Assembly (NCBI GenBank): GCA_905221605.1
Contig: CAJNDS010001924.1
Span: 82,001-146,000, forward strand
DNA from: Symbiodinium natans
Lineage: Eukaryota; Sar; Dinophyceae; Suessiales; Symbiodiniaceae
Reading direction: 5' to 3'
Length of the DNA stretch: 64,000 nt
Position numbers and translations under genes: made by a program. Positions 1-11,311 of this stretch are shown one piece after another (the first letter of the stretch is position 1; each line of letters begins with the position of its first letter). The notes below the pieces were generated by a model. It did not search any database and was not told the origin of the DNA. It was given only the letters and a program-made list of their open reading frames with translations.

Positions 1-360
1 CTTTATAGGTCAAGAAGACGCCCGCAAGGTCCGCTGGCGCGTGGCGAGGGGCGATCGGAACTTGGCTTGACGTGCTTTGTTTCTTGGTTTGGCGACCAAG
101 CCACACAAATCATGCTCTGAGCCAGTAGCTGAGGCAAGGCCTACACCACAACGGCGGCGCGTTGAACATCAAGCAGTGTGGCGCCACGGCCCAGGCTGGA
201 GAATGCAAGCCTGCAGCGCACTAGTAGCTCCGCTATGCTCCGCTTAAGCTTGCACTTGGGGCTTACGCAGCTGGGTTCATAGGAGAATTGCCGCTGTGGG
301 CGACAATTCCTGACCCCAGACACGTGCTTAGAGCTCCAACTTGGATTACCATGCAGTGTT
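1..360. other. Unique sequence, no gene recognised
   Basis: Mixed-composition DNA without telomere-type repeats. Short open frames exist on the minus strand, but none shows splice signals or a family signature. It ends abruptly at an AT-rich island. Confidence 0.4.
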
Positions 361-1510
361 CACATAGTCGTTGTTGCGTCGAGGATTTTAATTGATTTTA
401 AGTAATTACAAAATTTTAAGTTTTTTTTTAATTTTCATGAATTTTAATTCGTTTTAATTTTTTAAAAAATAATTTTTGACTAATTCTGATTAAGTTTAGT
501 TTATTATTGAAATAAAAGCAAATAAATTTTTGTTTGACTATTTTTGTTTTTTAAATGAATTTTATTCAATTTTAATTGGTTTTAGTTCATGTTAATTCAT
601 TTTAAATATTTTTGAACTGATTTTAAGAAATATATTCTGCTAATTGTAATTGCTTTTTAATGAATTTTAATGATTCTTTCATGGTTTTTAATTCATTAAA
701 AATAATTAGAATTAGTAAGTAATTTTAATCAAAACTTAATGAGTTTTTCTTAATTTAATTCATTTTAATTCGGTTTAATTAATGTTATTTAGTTTTAACT
801 AATTTAGTTAATTGTATTTCTTTAAATTTAAGTAAAATTTTCATTTATTTTGATTAAGTTTAATCAGTTTTAGTTATTTAGTTTTGCTACTTTTTTAGTT
901 AATCTTAATAACTTTTTAATTTTCGTTTAATCTATTTCAATTAATTTTAATTAATGTTGATTGATTTGATTAATTTTTGATTGCTTTTAAATTTTACCAT
1001 CTTTTTATTTATAACCATTTTTTCTAATTTTAATTGTTTTTTTATTTTTAAGTATTTTTCATTAATCTTTAATTAATTTAATGAATTTTAATTAGTTCAT
1101 GAATTGTATTAGTTTTTAATTAATTTTTAATTAGTTTTTAAATTTTTAAGTAATTTTCATTAACTTTTAATTGGTTTTATCTAATTTTTTCAGTAATTTT
1201 AATTAATTACCTTTAACTAATTTCAATTGTTTTTTTAAATTTGAATTAATACTAATTAATTTTCAAACTCATAGTTAAACTATTTTTTGTTTGTTTTCCA
1301 GCTGATATTACTTAGTTCTAATTCATGTTAATTGATTTGAACTATTTTTAATCAGTGCTCTTTAAAACTTGGTTCCCTTAATTTTAATTAGTTTCAAATA
1401 ATTTCGTTAATCCAATAACTTGTTCGAATATTTTTAGTTAATGTTATGTATTGTTATTTAATTAACATTTTAATAAGTTCTAATTAATTTAAATCATTTT
1501 AGAATAATTC
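361..1510. repeat. AT-rich, TTTTAATT-like island
   Basis: About 1.15 kb made almost wholly of A and T, with endless variants of TTTTAATTAATTTT. It has no open frame and contains no TTTAGGG units. The composition differs sharply from the GC-balanced surroundings. A shorter island of the same kind lies at 61.94-62.18 kb. It could be decayed low-complexity DNA or a matrix-attachment-like region; nothing in the sequence decides. Confidence 0.8.
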
Positions 1511-1590
1511 TAAATGCTGTTTGTGTTCAAGCAAAAGATGTTTCTTTCACCAAACAGAGACAGACAGACGTAAGTATGATAGCGTGTAGG

Positions 1591-1655
1591 TGTGTATGTA
1601 TGTATGTATGTATGTATGTATGTATGTATGTATGTATGTATGTATGTATGTGTAT
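1591..1655. repeat. (TATG)n microsatellite
   Basis: About 16 tandem copies of TATG/GTAT, followed by TA-rich sequence to about 1705. The repeat opens reading frames on both strands that are artefacts of the period. Confidence 0.9.
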
Positions 1656-1870
1656 GTACGTATGTGTGTGTTTTGTGGATTTATATGTGTATATATATAC
1701 ACATAAGGAAAGGCATAGGCCACTTTTGTCCAGGGTCACCTTTGCCACCGCCCCAAAAAAGCCCGTCAGCCCGAAACTTCAAACATCTGTGCATGGCGTG
1801 ATTTTGGGATGGGGGGTAGTTTAGGGGCTGAAGTTTACCAGCCGACAGTCTAAGTGCCCAAAGCTTCACA

Positions 1871-1899
1871 GGGGGGGGGGGGGGGGGGGGGGGGGGGGG
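1871..1899. repeat. Poly-G tract
   Basis: An unbroken run of about 29 G. It is followed by a purine-rich G/A stretch. Confidence 0.9.
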
Positions 1900-1977
1900 A
1901 AAGGGAGGGAGGGCGGAGGAGGGAGAATGTTCCAGAACTCTGGACTTCAAACAGTTTTGAATTGATTTTTCATGTAG

Positions 1978-2064
1978 CTCTTGCACCTTCACACGCTGAA
2001 GGAGCGGAATGAGTTGGCGATGGCATGGGCAGACGGCGATTTGGCTCCTGCGCCCGGGCAGCAA
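1978..2064 (+). CDS. Candidate internal exon, unidentified gene
   Basis: A 29-codon open segment bounded by a T-rich tract ending in TAG (acceptor) and by GTAAGT (donor). It reads from LLHLHTLKERNELAM to APAPGQQ. Third positions are GC-rich. It ends in phase 0, which fits the next candidate exon at 2581. The product was not recognised. Confidence 0.5.
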
Positions 2065-2471
2065 GTAAGTAGGGCTTAGGGTTTGGGATTTATGGGGGAA
2101 GGGCTTGTAGTTCGTGGTTTGAGTTAGTGTCTACTTCTATAAACAAGAAACAGGACCCCTCAAGCTTCAACCAAAACGAACGTTAGCCCTACACCGCCGA
2201 AGCCCTATGCCCTAACTCCCCCCATTCCCAAACCCCCTGCTACATCCTAGAAGCTCCTGTGGCGCAACTGCCCAATTTGGCACCATGAGTTTTTGGGGGT
2301 CTGTGATGCCCAATGGGATGGTGTGGGTGGTGGTGCTACCATCCCAGAACCCAGCTGTCCTGAACTCCCCCCTGTCTGTGCGATCTTCTGAACCCTAAGG
2401 CCAAAGCCTCAAGCCTAAGCCCAAAAGTGACAGAACATGCTGGGGTGGACGTTAGTAGTACAAAAGCCCCA

Positions 2472-2552
2472 AAACCTAAACCCTAAACCCTAAACCCTAA
2501 ACCCTAAACCCTAAACCCTAAACCCTAAACCCTAAACCCTAAACCCTAAACC
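2472..2552. repeat. CCCTAAA telomere-type array
   Basis: About eleven perfect tandem heptamers inside the presumed intron between the exons at 1978 and 2581. Confidence 0.95.
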
Positions 2553-2580
2553 CTGGATCCCAAACCCGTCCAGGCTCCAG

Positions 2581-2653
2581 GTCCACCCTGTCGCCTTCGC
2601 AAAGCGGCTCCTCGAGTCGGACAAGGCGGCAGAGTTCCGCTTTCGTTTTGACG
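2581..2653 (+). CDS. Candidate internal exon, unidentified gene
   Basis: It follows the acceptor CTCCAG and stops before GTTAGG. The frame reads VHPVAFAKRLLESDKAAEF followed by RFRFD, with strong third-position GC. Entering in phase 0, it joins cleanly to the exon ending at 2064 and leaves in phase 1. The family was not recognised. Confidence 0.5.
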
Positions 2654-2659
2654 GTTAGG

Positions 2660-2785
2660 TTTTAGGGCTTTAGGGACTAGGGTTTAGGGGGTTTAGGGTT
2701 TAGGGGGTTTAGGGGGTTTAGGGTTTAGGGTTTAGGGTTTAGGGTTTAGGGTTTAGGGTTTAGGGTTTAGGGTTTAGGGTTTACC
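2660..2785. repeat. TTTAGGG array with TTTAGGGGG variants
   Basis: The opposite orientation to the array at 2472, starting within 10 bp after the exon donor. Perfect heptamers run from about 2715 to 2780. Confidence 0.9.
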
Positions 2786-2838
2786 CTAATATGTAGGATA
2801 CCCCAAAAGGGACCACAATTTAGAGAACTGACCAGCTG
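2786..2838. mobile_element. Half copy of small inverted-repeat element
   Basis: It contains CCCCAAAAGGGACC followed by a right end related to TTTAGAGAACT. These match the right arm of the elements at 12477 and 19395. The left arm is absent and replaced by the TTTAGGG array. Confidence 0.5.
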
Positions 2839-3219
2839 GAACCCCTGAGCAACATGCAAACTCAGTAGAATATTTCTGCAGGAGTGCAGATTTTTCAGGG
2901 TTCTCTGCAGTTCAGGGCTCGGTCTGGGGGTTAGCATGTAAGCCCATGTGACCTCAACAGGTCCAGGCACTGCACGCCTAAACTCTAAACTCACTACAGG
3001 TGAAAGAGTGCTTTGGGCCGGTCAGGGTTTGAGTCTTGGGTCTTTAGGCATTTTCGGCGCTTGCCTTTTGGGGGTTTCGGGGTTTCACGGGTTTAGGGGT
3101 TTAGGGTTGAGAGTTTAGTGTTTAGGTGTGTAGGGTTCTGCTTGTGGCTTCTAGGGGGTCGAGAAGGTTGGCCGACCCAGCTTTGGTCAGAGTAGGGTTT
3201 GTTTAGGGTAAGCCCCAGC

Positions 3220-3790
3220 GTTTAACCCTAAACCCTAAACCCTAAACCCTAATCCCTAAACCCTAAAACCTGAACTCTAAACTTTGCCGCCCCTAAAAGT
3301 GGGTACCTTTCATTACTGCCATGGGGGTCCAGGTCGACCCACCCTACATCCTGAAACCCCTTAACAATCTCAATGCCCCCACAGCATAAACCGCCTAAAC
3401 TCTGAAACCCCTAGAGACCACAAAATCCCAAAGCCCTCCCCTAAGCCCTAAACCTTCAACCCGAAAACCTAAACCCTGAAACCTTAAACCCTGAACCCTA
3501 AAACCCTAAAACCCTAAAACCCTAAAGCCCTAAAACCCTAAAACCCTGAAACCTCAAACCCTCGATCTTTAAACCGGAAACCCAGAACTTTCGCTGGGAG
3601 CCATGACGCCAGGACCTCGGTCACCCCCTTGTGGTGTTCCAGCTCAATGCTCTGCAGGCCGAAGCCCCGAAGCTCGAAAGAAATCTTTCCCTAAACCCTA
3701 AACCCTAAACCCGAAACCCGAAACCCGAAACCCTAAACCCTAAACCCTAGGCCCTAAACCCTAAACCCGAAACCCTAAACCCTCAAGACA
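3220..3790. repeat. Degenerate CCCTAAA-type repeats
   Basis: Several blocks of CCCTAAA, CCCTAAAA and CCCGAAA variants are separated by short unique DNA. A weak exon-like pocket lies near 3643 after GTGTTCCAG (frame LNALQAEAPKLE), but its phase does not fit the previous exon. Confidence 0.75.
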
Positions 3791-4354
3791 AAATAAAAGA
3801 AATTGTATGTGGTATCATTTTGAACTTTCCCAGTTATTTGTCTAAACAGCTGACAAGCAGAGCTTAAGTACATTCATCCACAGCGCCTGGGAGGCCAAAC
3901 GCCCAACCTACTTAAACCTCTGCACCCGAAGAGTTCCAGGAGGCCAGCCAGGGCCAAAAGGCCCCCCCCCCCCCCAAAAAAAAAAGGTCAAAAACAGAAA
4001 CTTTCGCTCAAAACATTCGCTCAAAACATTCGCTCAAAACTTTCGCTCAAGACGTTATTGGGACCCAAACCCTATACAATTTCTACACACTCAAGGTTTT
4101 GGGGTGTTAGGGGGTTAGTTTGGGCTTAGGGGTGTTCAGAGTTTAGGGCTTAGAATTGGGGTGCTGGGCTTCGGGTCGAAATTTAGGGTTCGGGTTCAAG
4201 GTTTAGGGTAGCCCTTCTCCCTCATCATGGAGTTTCCACAAGTTAGCGTACACCTCCACCCCAAATGGGGTAGCATCTCGCTAGAAGGACCCAGAAGGGT
4301 CCTAAACCCTCAAGGCCCAATCCGGCCTTCCTCACTTGACAGATTGAATTAATG

Positions 4355-5000
4355 TGTTTCGGGTTTAGGGTTTAGGGTTTAGGGTTTAGAGTTGGGAAGT
4401 CTGAGCCCCGCCACCCAAGCAAAAAACCGCGAAAAGAAGTGCCTGGCAACATCTCCAAGATGTGCACTCCCCCCCCCCCCCTTTCCCCGCAAAAGAAGGA
4501 GGTTTAGGGTTTAGGTTTTAGGGTTTAGGGTTTAGGGTTAGGGTAGGGTTTAGGTTTAGGGTTTAGGGTTTAGGGTTTAGGGTTTAGGGTTTAGGGTTCC
4601 GGGTTCAGGGTTCAGGGTTCAGGGTTGAGGGTTTAGGGTTTAGGTTTTAGGGTTTAGGGTTTAGGGTGTAGGGTGTAGGGTGTAGGGTTTAGGGTTTAGG
4701 GTTTATAGAAATTGTATAGGGTTTGTGTCCGGAGTTTTGGGTGGGTTTTGTGCGGGTTTTGTGCGAGTTTTGGGCGGGTTTGTGCGGGTTTTGTGCGGGT
4801 TTTGGGTGGGTTTTGGGCGAAAGTTTTGAGCGAGTTTTTTTTTGCTTTCCGAAAGTTTTTTTCGCTTTTGGACTGGGGCTGGGGCTGGAGCTGGAGCTGG
4901 GGGGCTCAGGCTGGGGCTAGGCTGGGGATGGGGCCGGGGCTGGGGCTAGGGGCTGGGCGGCTGTTTGGGGCTGGGGCTGGGGGGCCAGGCGGCTGCTGGC
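4355..5000. repeat. TTTAGGG block grading into G-rich degenerate repeats
   Basis: Perfect heptamers at about 4360-4385 and 4501-4705 pass into GTTTTGTGCGG- and GGGGCTGG-type repeats up to about 4990. Open frames over the latter are artefacts. From 5000 to 6300 there is mostly unique DNA with repeat relics and no convincing exon. Confidence 0.85.
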
Positions 5001-6339
5001 GTGCTTTGGATTGGGATATTCAAAATGATACAACCACTTTGGATGAATTTGCTTAAGCTCTGCTTGTCAGCTGTTTAGACCAATAACTCGGAACCCAGAG
5101 AGAGGTTTAAGTGAATTGAACATTTGGCCTTCCGAAGGCGCTTTGAATTCATTTAGACAGACAAATAATGTGGGATATTCACGATGATACCACATACAAT
5201 TTCTATTTATCCTGGTCTTGAGGGTTTAGGGTTTAGGGTTTAGGGACTTTCATGCATGTGCGGTTTACGGTTAAGAGAGAAGTGACCATGCCGCTTTGAA
5301 GTTAACAAGACGCCCCACACTGCAGCAGGACTCCTTGGCCATGAACACGCAAACGCGCAGCTGGGACTAACTTCTTGTGCCAATGGTTGAGGTCTAAGCA
5401 AGCCCTTATGAGCTTTGTTGCTCTCCTTGCATTTCGTAGGAATCTAGAAGATCAGCCTTCTAACGCCCTGGTAGGTAGAGAAGTAGGCAAGAGAGTGGCA
5501 TCTTCGGTGCAACTCTGCGGTGGTGGAGGACTGAGGACGGGAGCTCAGAGTCCTAAGCGAAATTGTTGGGGGAGGGCTTTCCCGCCACCTTATTTGGTGG
5601 GAAATATTTTTGCAGCTGCTACCCAGAAAGGGCGTTCTTGGACGATAATGTGCTTGCAGCTCAAGTCCCCAAACCCGGGAGTTTACGAAAAATAAGGGAC
5701 CCTGAAGCCTGAATATAGGCCCCCAAATAGTAATATCCCCTTCCATTAAGGACCCCAATAGGTACTCCTAATCACGGAAACCTCTAGTGTATGGGTTGCC
5801 CAAACTTGAAACCCTAAACCCTGACATTTCCCAGGATACAAAGTTGAACCCAGCCTGAAGCCAAGGCAACATGGTGGTGAATGAACAGGCCTGCAGCCTT
5901 ATTGGGATTCCGAACGGTGCAGCAAGTATAGCAGCCCCAAACGTTGAAAACTCCGTTGCGAGCTGCTTGCGAAGTCTTTTGCCGCTGCAAGCAACAAACC
6001 CCTAAAACCCTGAGCCCGAAGGCTTCAAAACCCTCCAACCCCTAAGTTTAGAGTTTAGGCCCTCAAGGCCAGGGAAGAAAAACCCTAAGCCCAAAAATTC
6101 CCAAGCTAGCTCCCAAACCCTCATCCCCAAACCCTTGAGGAAGCGGTCAGCTTGGTATGTATAATGGGGGTTGAGGGTTTCCGGTTGCTTCGTTGAGAGA
6201 TCGTGGCTCCGAGCTGAAGCAGTGTGCAAGAGTTGCGCATGCGGTGTCGTTTTGTGTCTTTGTGGGAAGGGTCGCGCCCCGCAAGGTTTAGAGTTTAGAG
6301 TTCATGAGAGTTCAGTGGCGCGCTCGCGCCCTTGCAGAC

Positions 6340-6921
6340 GGTTCGCCGCTGCTTCTCGGCATCCGTGTCTCGTGGATGACATCAGGGGAGAAGAGCTGCC
6401 ATGAGTGCCCTAAGAGAATCGGCAACGTGATTAACACTGAAGTCTGCTTTAGAGTGGCTTTCTTGTCTACAGCTCTCGCGCAACGGAAGCATTCTGGATG
6501 ATTGGGCTACGTCGGATGCTCTGCCGTTGCTCAGCTGGTTTTGCAGACCTTGGCCATGGATGATCAACGTTCAGGCATTGAGCAGCTCGCTTATGAGTGT
6601 TTTCGCGGAGTGCTTGAGGCTGTGCGCTGTTTGCTGCAAGCAGGCGTCCGCACGGACCAGTGCCCAAAACGCGGCTGGCCGAGACTTTCCGATCAGATAC
6701 CTCTCCGCATCACAGCTTCGTGTAGCCATCGTGAAGTTGTGCAGTTGCTGTCAGATGCTGGCGCTGACAAGGAGCAGACGGCGAGCAAAGGCGAGACAGC
6801 TCTCATTCATGCAACGTCAATCGTCCATGTGGAACTTGTGCGGCTGCTGTTCGTTCCATCACGACTTGCAACGGGACATCCTGGACCTTGGGCTTTGGAT
6901 TTAATCCGAGCTTCTGATTAA
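6340..6921 (+). pseudogene. Broken ubiquitin-like/ankyrin-repeat gene
   Basis: One frame (about 6580-6875) reads ankyrin-type repeats: LEAVRCLLQAGVRTD, then REVVQLLSDAGADKE, then GETALIHATSIVHVELVRLL. Upstream, pieces such as GIRVSWMTSGE and QLSRNGSILDDWA recall the ubiquitin-like head often found before ankyrin repeats in dinoflagellate proteins, but they lie in other frames and include stops. This suggests frameshift decay. Small introns could explain part of the frame change, though no good splice sites were found. A poly-C tract starts at about 6929. Confidence 0.55.
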
Positions 6922-7303
6922 TTGGTGGGCCCCCCCCCCCCCCCCCCTCCACAATAAGGAATGCAGGGTTCCGCAATAGTTGGACCGTGGCCCTGTATTG
7001 ATTCTCTACTAAAACAATAGGCTGCAGATCCCTGAGGTGCTGTAGCTTTGCGTCTCCGCAAGCAAAACAAGAAGCCTGCCGACAGATTTTCGAACCCCCC
7101 CAAAATAAATTCCTTTAAATGTGGGGGGTTTGTCCCATACGAAATCCACCCTAATGGAAAGTAGTCTTCCGGCGGGCTTCCGGCCAAAAAAAAATTCTTT
7201 AAATGTGGGGGTATTAATTAAACTGATGCTCGGATTATGTTCAATGGGATGACCAGGCCAAATGATTGCTCCCAAGACAGGCCATTCCGGAACCCAGAAA
7301 CGC

Positions 7304-7551
7304 TCAACCCTAAACCCTAAACCCTAAACCCTAAACCCTAAACCCTAAACCCTAAACCCTAAACCCTAAACCCTAAACCCTAAACCCTAAACCCTAAACC
7401 CTAAACCCTAAACCCCTAAACCCATAAACCCTAAACCCTAAACCCTAAACCCTAAACCCTAAACCCTAAACCCTAAACCCTAAACCCTAAACCCTAAACC
7501 CTAAACCCTAAACCCTAAACCCTAAACCCTAAACCCTAAACCCTAAACCCT
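7304..7551. repeat. Long CCCTAAA array
   Basis: About 35 near-perfect heptamers, with one CCCCTAAA and one CCCATAAA variant near 7412-7425. It is among the longest arrays in the window. Confidence 0.95.
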
Positions 7552-7575
7552 TCCTCCAATGCCCACCGGGTTGAG

Positions 7576-7656
7576 GCCATCAACGAGCTTCTCCCGGCAG
7601 GGAAGACTTGGAGCATGCAAACTGGCGGCCCTGTGAACTATTCGGGCTTGTGGGCT
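7576..7656 (+). CDS. Candidate internal exon, unidentified gene
   Basis: It follows a pyrimidine-rich stretch ending GTTGAG, just after the long array. The frame reads AINELLPAGKTWSMQTG, then GPVNYSGLWA, up to a GT donor. No family was recognised. The 3' limit could be a few bases earlier (a GC donor). Confidence 0.45.
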
Positions 7657-7938
7657 GTGGGCTTAGGTCTTAGGGTTCAGGGTATGTAGGGTATTTCGGG
7701 CGTTGTGGGTTCAGGGTATGTAGGGTATTTAGGGTGTTCAGGGTTTCGGGTATTTAGGGTTTAGGGTTGGGGCTTGGTAGAGTTTAGGGTTGAAACTTTA
7801 GGGCCTTGGGGTCTGGAGGGTTTGGGTCCCCAAGCTCAACTCCCTGGTGCCAGCTCTCCGAGGATCCATGAAGCGCTCTCAGATGCTCAGGGCCGCGGCA
7901 GCGGCATAGGCGCTGGGGGGGGGGTTTAGGGTGTGATG

Positions 7939-8041
7939 CAGGGGTCGGAATAGTTACTCATCGTCTTCTCTTAAGGGTCCCTTTAGAAGTATTGTCTAAT
8001 CACCCCCAAAACCACATTCTAATTATCAAGGCCCCTATATT
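7939..8041. mobile_element. Non-autonomous inverted-repeat element, family C
   Basis: About 100 bp with imperfect terminal inverted repeats (GGGGTCGGAATA at left; the complement of TATAGGGGCC at right) and an internal CCCCCAAAACC. Related copies lie at 15182 and 42934. It has no coding capacity. Confidence 0.6.
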
Positions 8042-8154
8042 ACGGTTGAGGGCTTAGGGCTCGAGGAGACCGAATCCCCAAAACCCAAGGGCTCTGGGAA
8101 ATACCAGGGTCTCCAGAGGGATCCCCAAGACAGGGCTCAGGGTTTAGGGTTGAG

Positions 8155-8248
8155 CAACCTCGCTGGACTTCGCAACTTGCGGAGTGCTTCTTGGATACCG
8201 CCTGGGCCAGGCAAGTTCCACCGGACCGACATCAACAGCTTCACCAAG
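8155..8248 (+). CDS. Candidate internal exon, unidentified gene
   Basis: The frame NLAGLRNLRSASWIPPG, then KFHRTDINSFTK, ends at AAG/GTGTAC. It starts after TTGAG at the edge of a TTTAGGG relic. The frame stays open to 8341, so the donor is a choice. Not recognised. Confidence 0.45.
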
Positions 8249-8813
8249 GTGTACCTCATGCCTGCTTCAGAAGCCTTAGACCCGAACACCCTACGACCTC
8301 AGCGAAAGGTTACGGTGCTGGTCCACTTTCGCAATTTGTGAGCTCCGGGGGCAAACGTGAATCTCAGACCCTAATCTGCGGGTTGCACAGTACCCGTCTG
8401 GATTTCCCTTTAGAATATGGGGCTTCAAAGTTAGGGTTCCCCAAACGACAGAGCCATCTTCACCTATTGTGTATGGGTTACACCCATGGAGTCGATAGCT
8501 GAGGCCGTAATTAAGGTCTCGCAGTGCGCAGACAGTCGACATGAGCAAACCAGGACACATCAGTCACCAATGTGTGAATGTCACAACGCCCGCGTGCGCA
8601 CAGTCACTGTCTCAACATGGCTATGGAGCTAAGCCTGCGCAACCTCAGGCCCTAAATGCACTCTCACAACGGCGCCCCGACCCCCTGTTCGAAAAGTAGC
8701 CTCCCCAAAGCCCTCAAGCCCGTAAACCTAAATAAACCCTAATCGAAACCCTACTGTCTCAAGCCACCACAAACCCTAAACCCCAACCCTCAAAAGAGAC
8801 CCAGAGAACCTAG

Positions 8814-8887
8814 GAACTGCCAAGTGGTGCGCTACTCCTTCGACCCGAGCATGTGCCCGGGCGTTCTAAAATACAACCAGGATTCGG
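8814..8887 (+). CDS. Candidate internal exon, unidentified gene
   Basis: It follows CCTAG. The frame reads NCQVVRYSFDPSMCPGV, then LKYNQDSG. The end is either a GA donor after AACCAG or a GT donor seven bases later. Third-position GC is favourable. Confidence 0.45.
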
Positions 8888-9314
8888 GTTCAGATTTAGT
8901 GCTCAGGGCAAAAAAGGGTTGCGCAGCAGGACAGATGCTGGTTCCATGGTTGGAGCTTGGTTTACGTTTGTAGGGCTTCGTCGGCTTCGAGCACTTACAG
9001 GGCCTGCCGGATGCATCTTCTAGGATGTCGTCTTTTTCGGGTCGAGGGCGGAGGGTTTAGGATCCAGAGAGTTTGTGCCCCCGATGTGGCTAGATCCCCT
9101 CAGCTCAAGGGATGAGTACTGAAAGCTTCTGGGGCATGGTTCAGGATTTGGGGTTTTGGGGTTTTAGGGTTTTAGGGTTTTAGGGCTTTTGGGTTTTGGG
9201 GTTTTAGGCTTTTAGGGTTTTAGGCTTTTAGGCTTTTAGGCTTTTAGGATTTAGGGTTTTGGGTTTTGGGTGTAGTAGGGTGAGGGGTTGGTCGGTCTTC
9301 CGGACTCTTTTCAG

Positions 9315-9370
9315 GGGTTCGATTGCATCGGATTGACGAAGCTACTGGACCAGCTGCACGAGGATTACAG
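9315..9370 (+). CDS. Candidate internal exon, unidentified gene
   Basis: It follows TCTTTTCAG, a good acceptor, and reads FDCIGLTKLLDQLHEDYR. The donor is GA at 9371 or GT at 9374. Confidence 0.45.
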
Positions 9371-9403
9371 GATGTAGTGGTCTATCCCCTCATCACCCAT
9401 GTG

Positions 9404-9555
9404 TATGTCGTTATGTGTATGTATGTATATGTATATACACATATATGTATATATATATATATGTATATATATATATGAACACATACGCATATACACATTC
9501 TTGAGTATATACATACATACAGCATATACGCATATAATATAAGTAATATAAGTGT
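9404..9555. repeat. TA/TATG-rich microsatellite
   Basis: Compound (TATG)n and (TA)n tract. Open frames across it are artefacts. Confidence 0.85.
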
Positions 9556-10274
9556 TTGAGTGTTTTTACATCTGCATGTGTTTTTTCTTCAGAGGCACGA
9601 GTGATGAGTCCGGAGCCGTAGATTGACCCTGCTCGTTCTCGGGAACACATACGTTGTGTGCATGCATACGAATGTCCAGAGAGATGAGAGTTAACTGCAG
9701 AGCAAAATCAGTGTGACTTAAGTTCATCCTCCCACATTGTTCTTGCAAGGGTGTGCCAAGACACTTGCCCGCTTCTTCTATTGGTAACATAGCCAAGGTT
9801 CTTGGGGCTCTCGGAATGCGTGCCTCGTCTGAAAGCGTCCGTGAAAGATGGGAGAGGCCCGCTACTTCTCCTCAAGGCTTCGCGTAAGCTTCCATAAGGC
9901 TCACCTTCGATCCTGGACCCTGAGCACATTCCCCTACACCGTAAACCCTGAACAGTGAACCCTTGGTACCTCTGTGTAGGACTTAGTCCTACCAATCCAT
10001 CCCTTTGACATGGCAGTCAGAGGCTTCAGTGTTTAGGGGTTTGTGATGCAGGCCCTGACCAAACAACATACCTTGAACCGATACCCTAACGACAAGAAAC
10101 TGGGTTCCACGCCCTTAGGTCCAAGGAAGATCGGTAGGTTTTGTCGTCGTGTTTCTGAGAGATGGAACCCTACACCCAAGCCGCCGACTATTCTATACCC
10201 TTGGAGAAGAAAAACAGAAACAGCCATAAACCCCAAACAGTTCCTAACCCTAAACCCTAAACCCTAAACTGTAG

Positions 10275-10363
10275 GAAGCCAAGGCCATGCATGAAGGGGA
10301 CAGTGCTCCGTTCAGACCTTGGTGCCCTCCGCGGGAGCCATGGCCTGCGGAGTCGTTCAAAAG
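10275..10363 (+). CDS. Candidate internal exon, unidentified gene
   Basis: It follows CTGTAG and reads EAKAMHEGDSAPFRPWC, then PPREPWPAESFKR. It ends at AAAAG before GATTGG, which would be a GA donor. Not recognised. Confidence 0.45.
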
Positions 10364-10730
10364 GATTGGGGTTTAGGGTCTAGGGTTTCGGGTTTCGGGT
10401 TTTAGGTTTCGGCGTTCTTGGCCAGGGTTCCTAACTGAGTTTTGTGGGTTTACTGTAATATGGGCTGAGGGGGTTTAGGGGTTTCGAGGTTTAGGGGGTT
10501 TCCTTCGCGCCTTGTCATGCACAAAGGGTTCAGCTTCAGACTCAAAGACCACAAATTGCAGGCCAGCGGTGTGATGTTTAGGGATGGACCTCAACCCCAA
10601 AGCCCCAGCCCTGAACCACTAAACCCTAACCCTAAACCCTAAACCCTAAACACTGATAGGACCTGAGTCGCTTGAGGTTCGGAGTGTGGAAGGTTGGGCC
10701 ATCGATCGGGGTTATGCTTTTAGGGTTTAG

Positions 10731-10737
<7 letters not shown>

Positions 10738-10824
<87 letters not shown>
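10738..10824. repeat. Poly-T tract of about 87 nt
   Basis: An unbroken T run flanked on both sides by TTTAGGG-like sequence (GGGTTTAG before, GTTTAGGG after). This suggests expansion of the TTT part of one repeat unit, or an inserted poly-A tail. Confidence 0.95.
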
Positions 10825-10825
<1 letters not shown>

Positions 10826-11311
10826 TTTAGGGTTTAACGATGTAGGCAGGATGTGGAGTTGAAGGTGTTGCAGGGGCTAGGATTTGTTTCAGGGCATTTG
10901 TGTTGCTTCAGGTTTCCGAGTTGTTGCTTACAGCTTTTTGGTGTGAGTTTTGCATAGGTTTCGGGTTTAGGGGTTGGATTGCAGTTGAGGGTTTGGGCTC
11001 AGGGTTTAGGGTTACACGGTGTGGGCTATCAAAGATAGTACTGGACCATGCTCAGCCCGAAACTCGCGATGCAGCCCGAACGATACACCCGAACCCCTGA
11101 AAGCTCGAACCTCAAAGCACCAGCCAAAACTTAGACCTCAAAACTTCAAGCTACCTGACTCCTCACTTAGCCCTAGCTTCTCCAATAAGCCCTAAGCCCA
11201 CAAAAGCCACTGAACCACAAAGTGCCACTTTAAACCTGCCTCCAGCCTTTCAGACAATGCCCAAAACCAGGTTTAGGGTTTAGGGTTTAGCAATACTGAA
11301 ATTCTTCTCAG

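Noticed and set aside
1527-1824. Open frames on both strands over the TATG microsatellite
   Set aside because: Low-complexity YVCM / YIHT repeats arise from the period-4 repeat; no splice or family support.
7304-7551. True chromosome end
   Set aside because: Arrays are internal, short and in both orientations, with genes on both sides; no terminal array at either window end.
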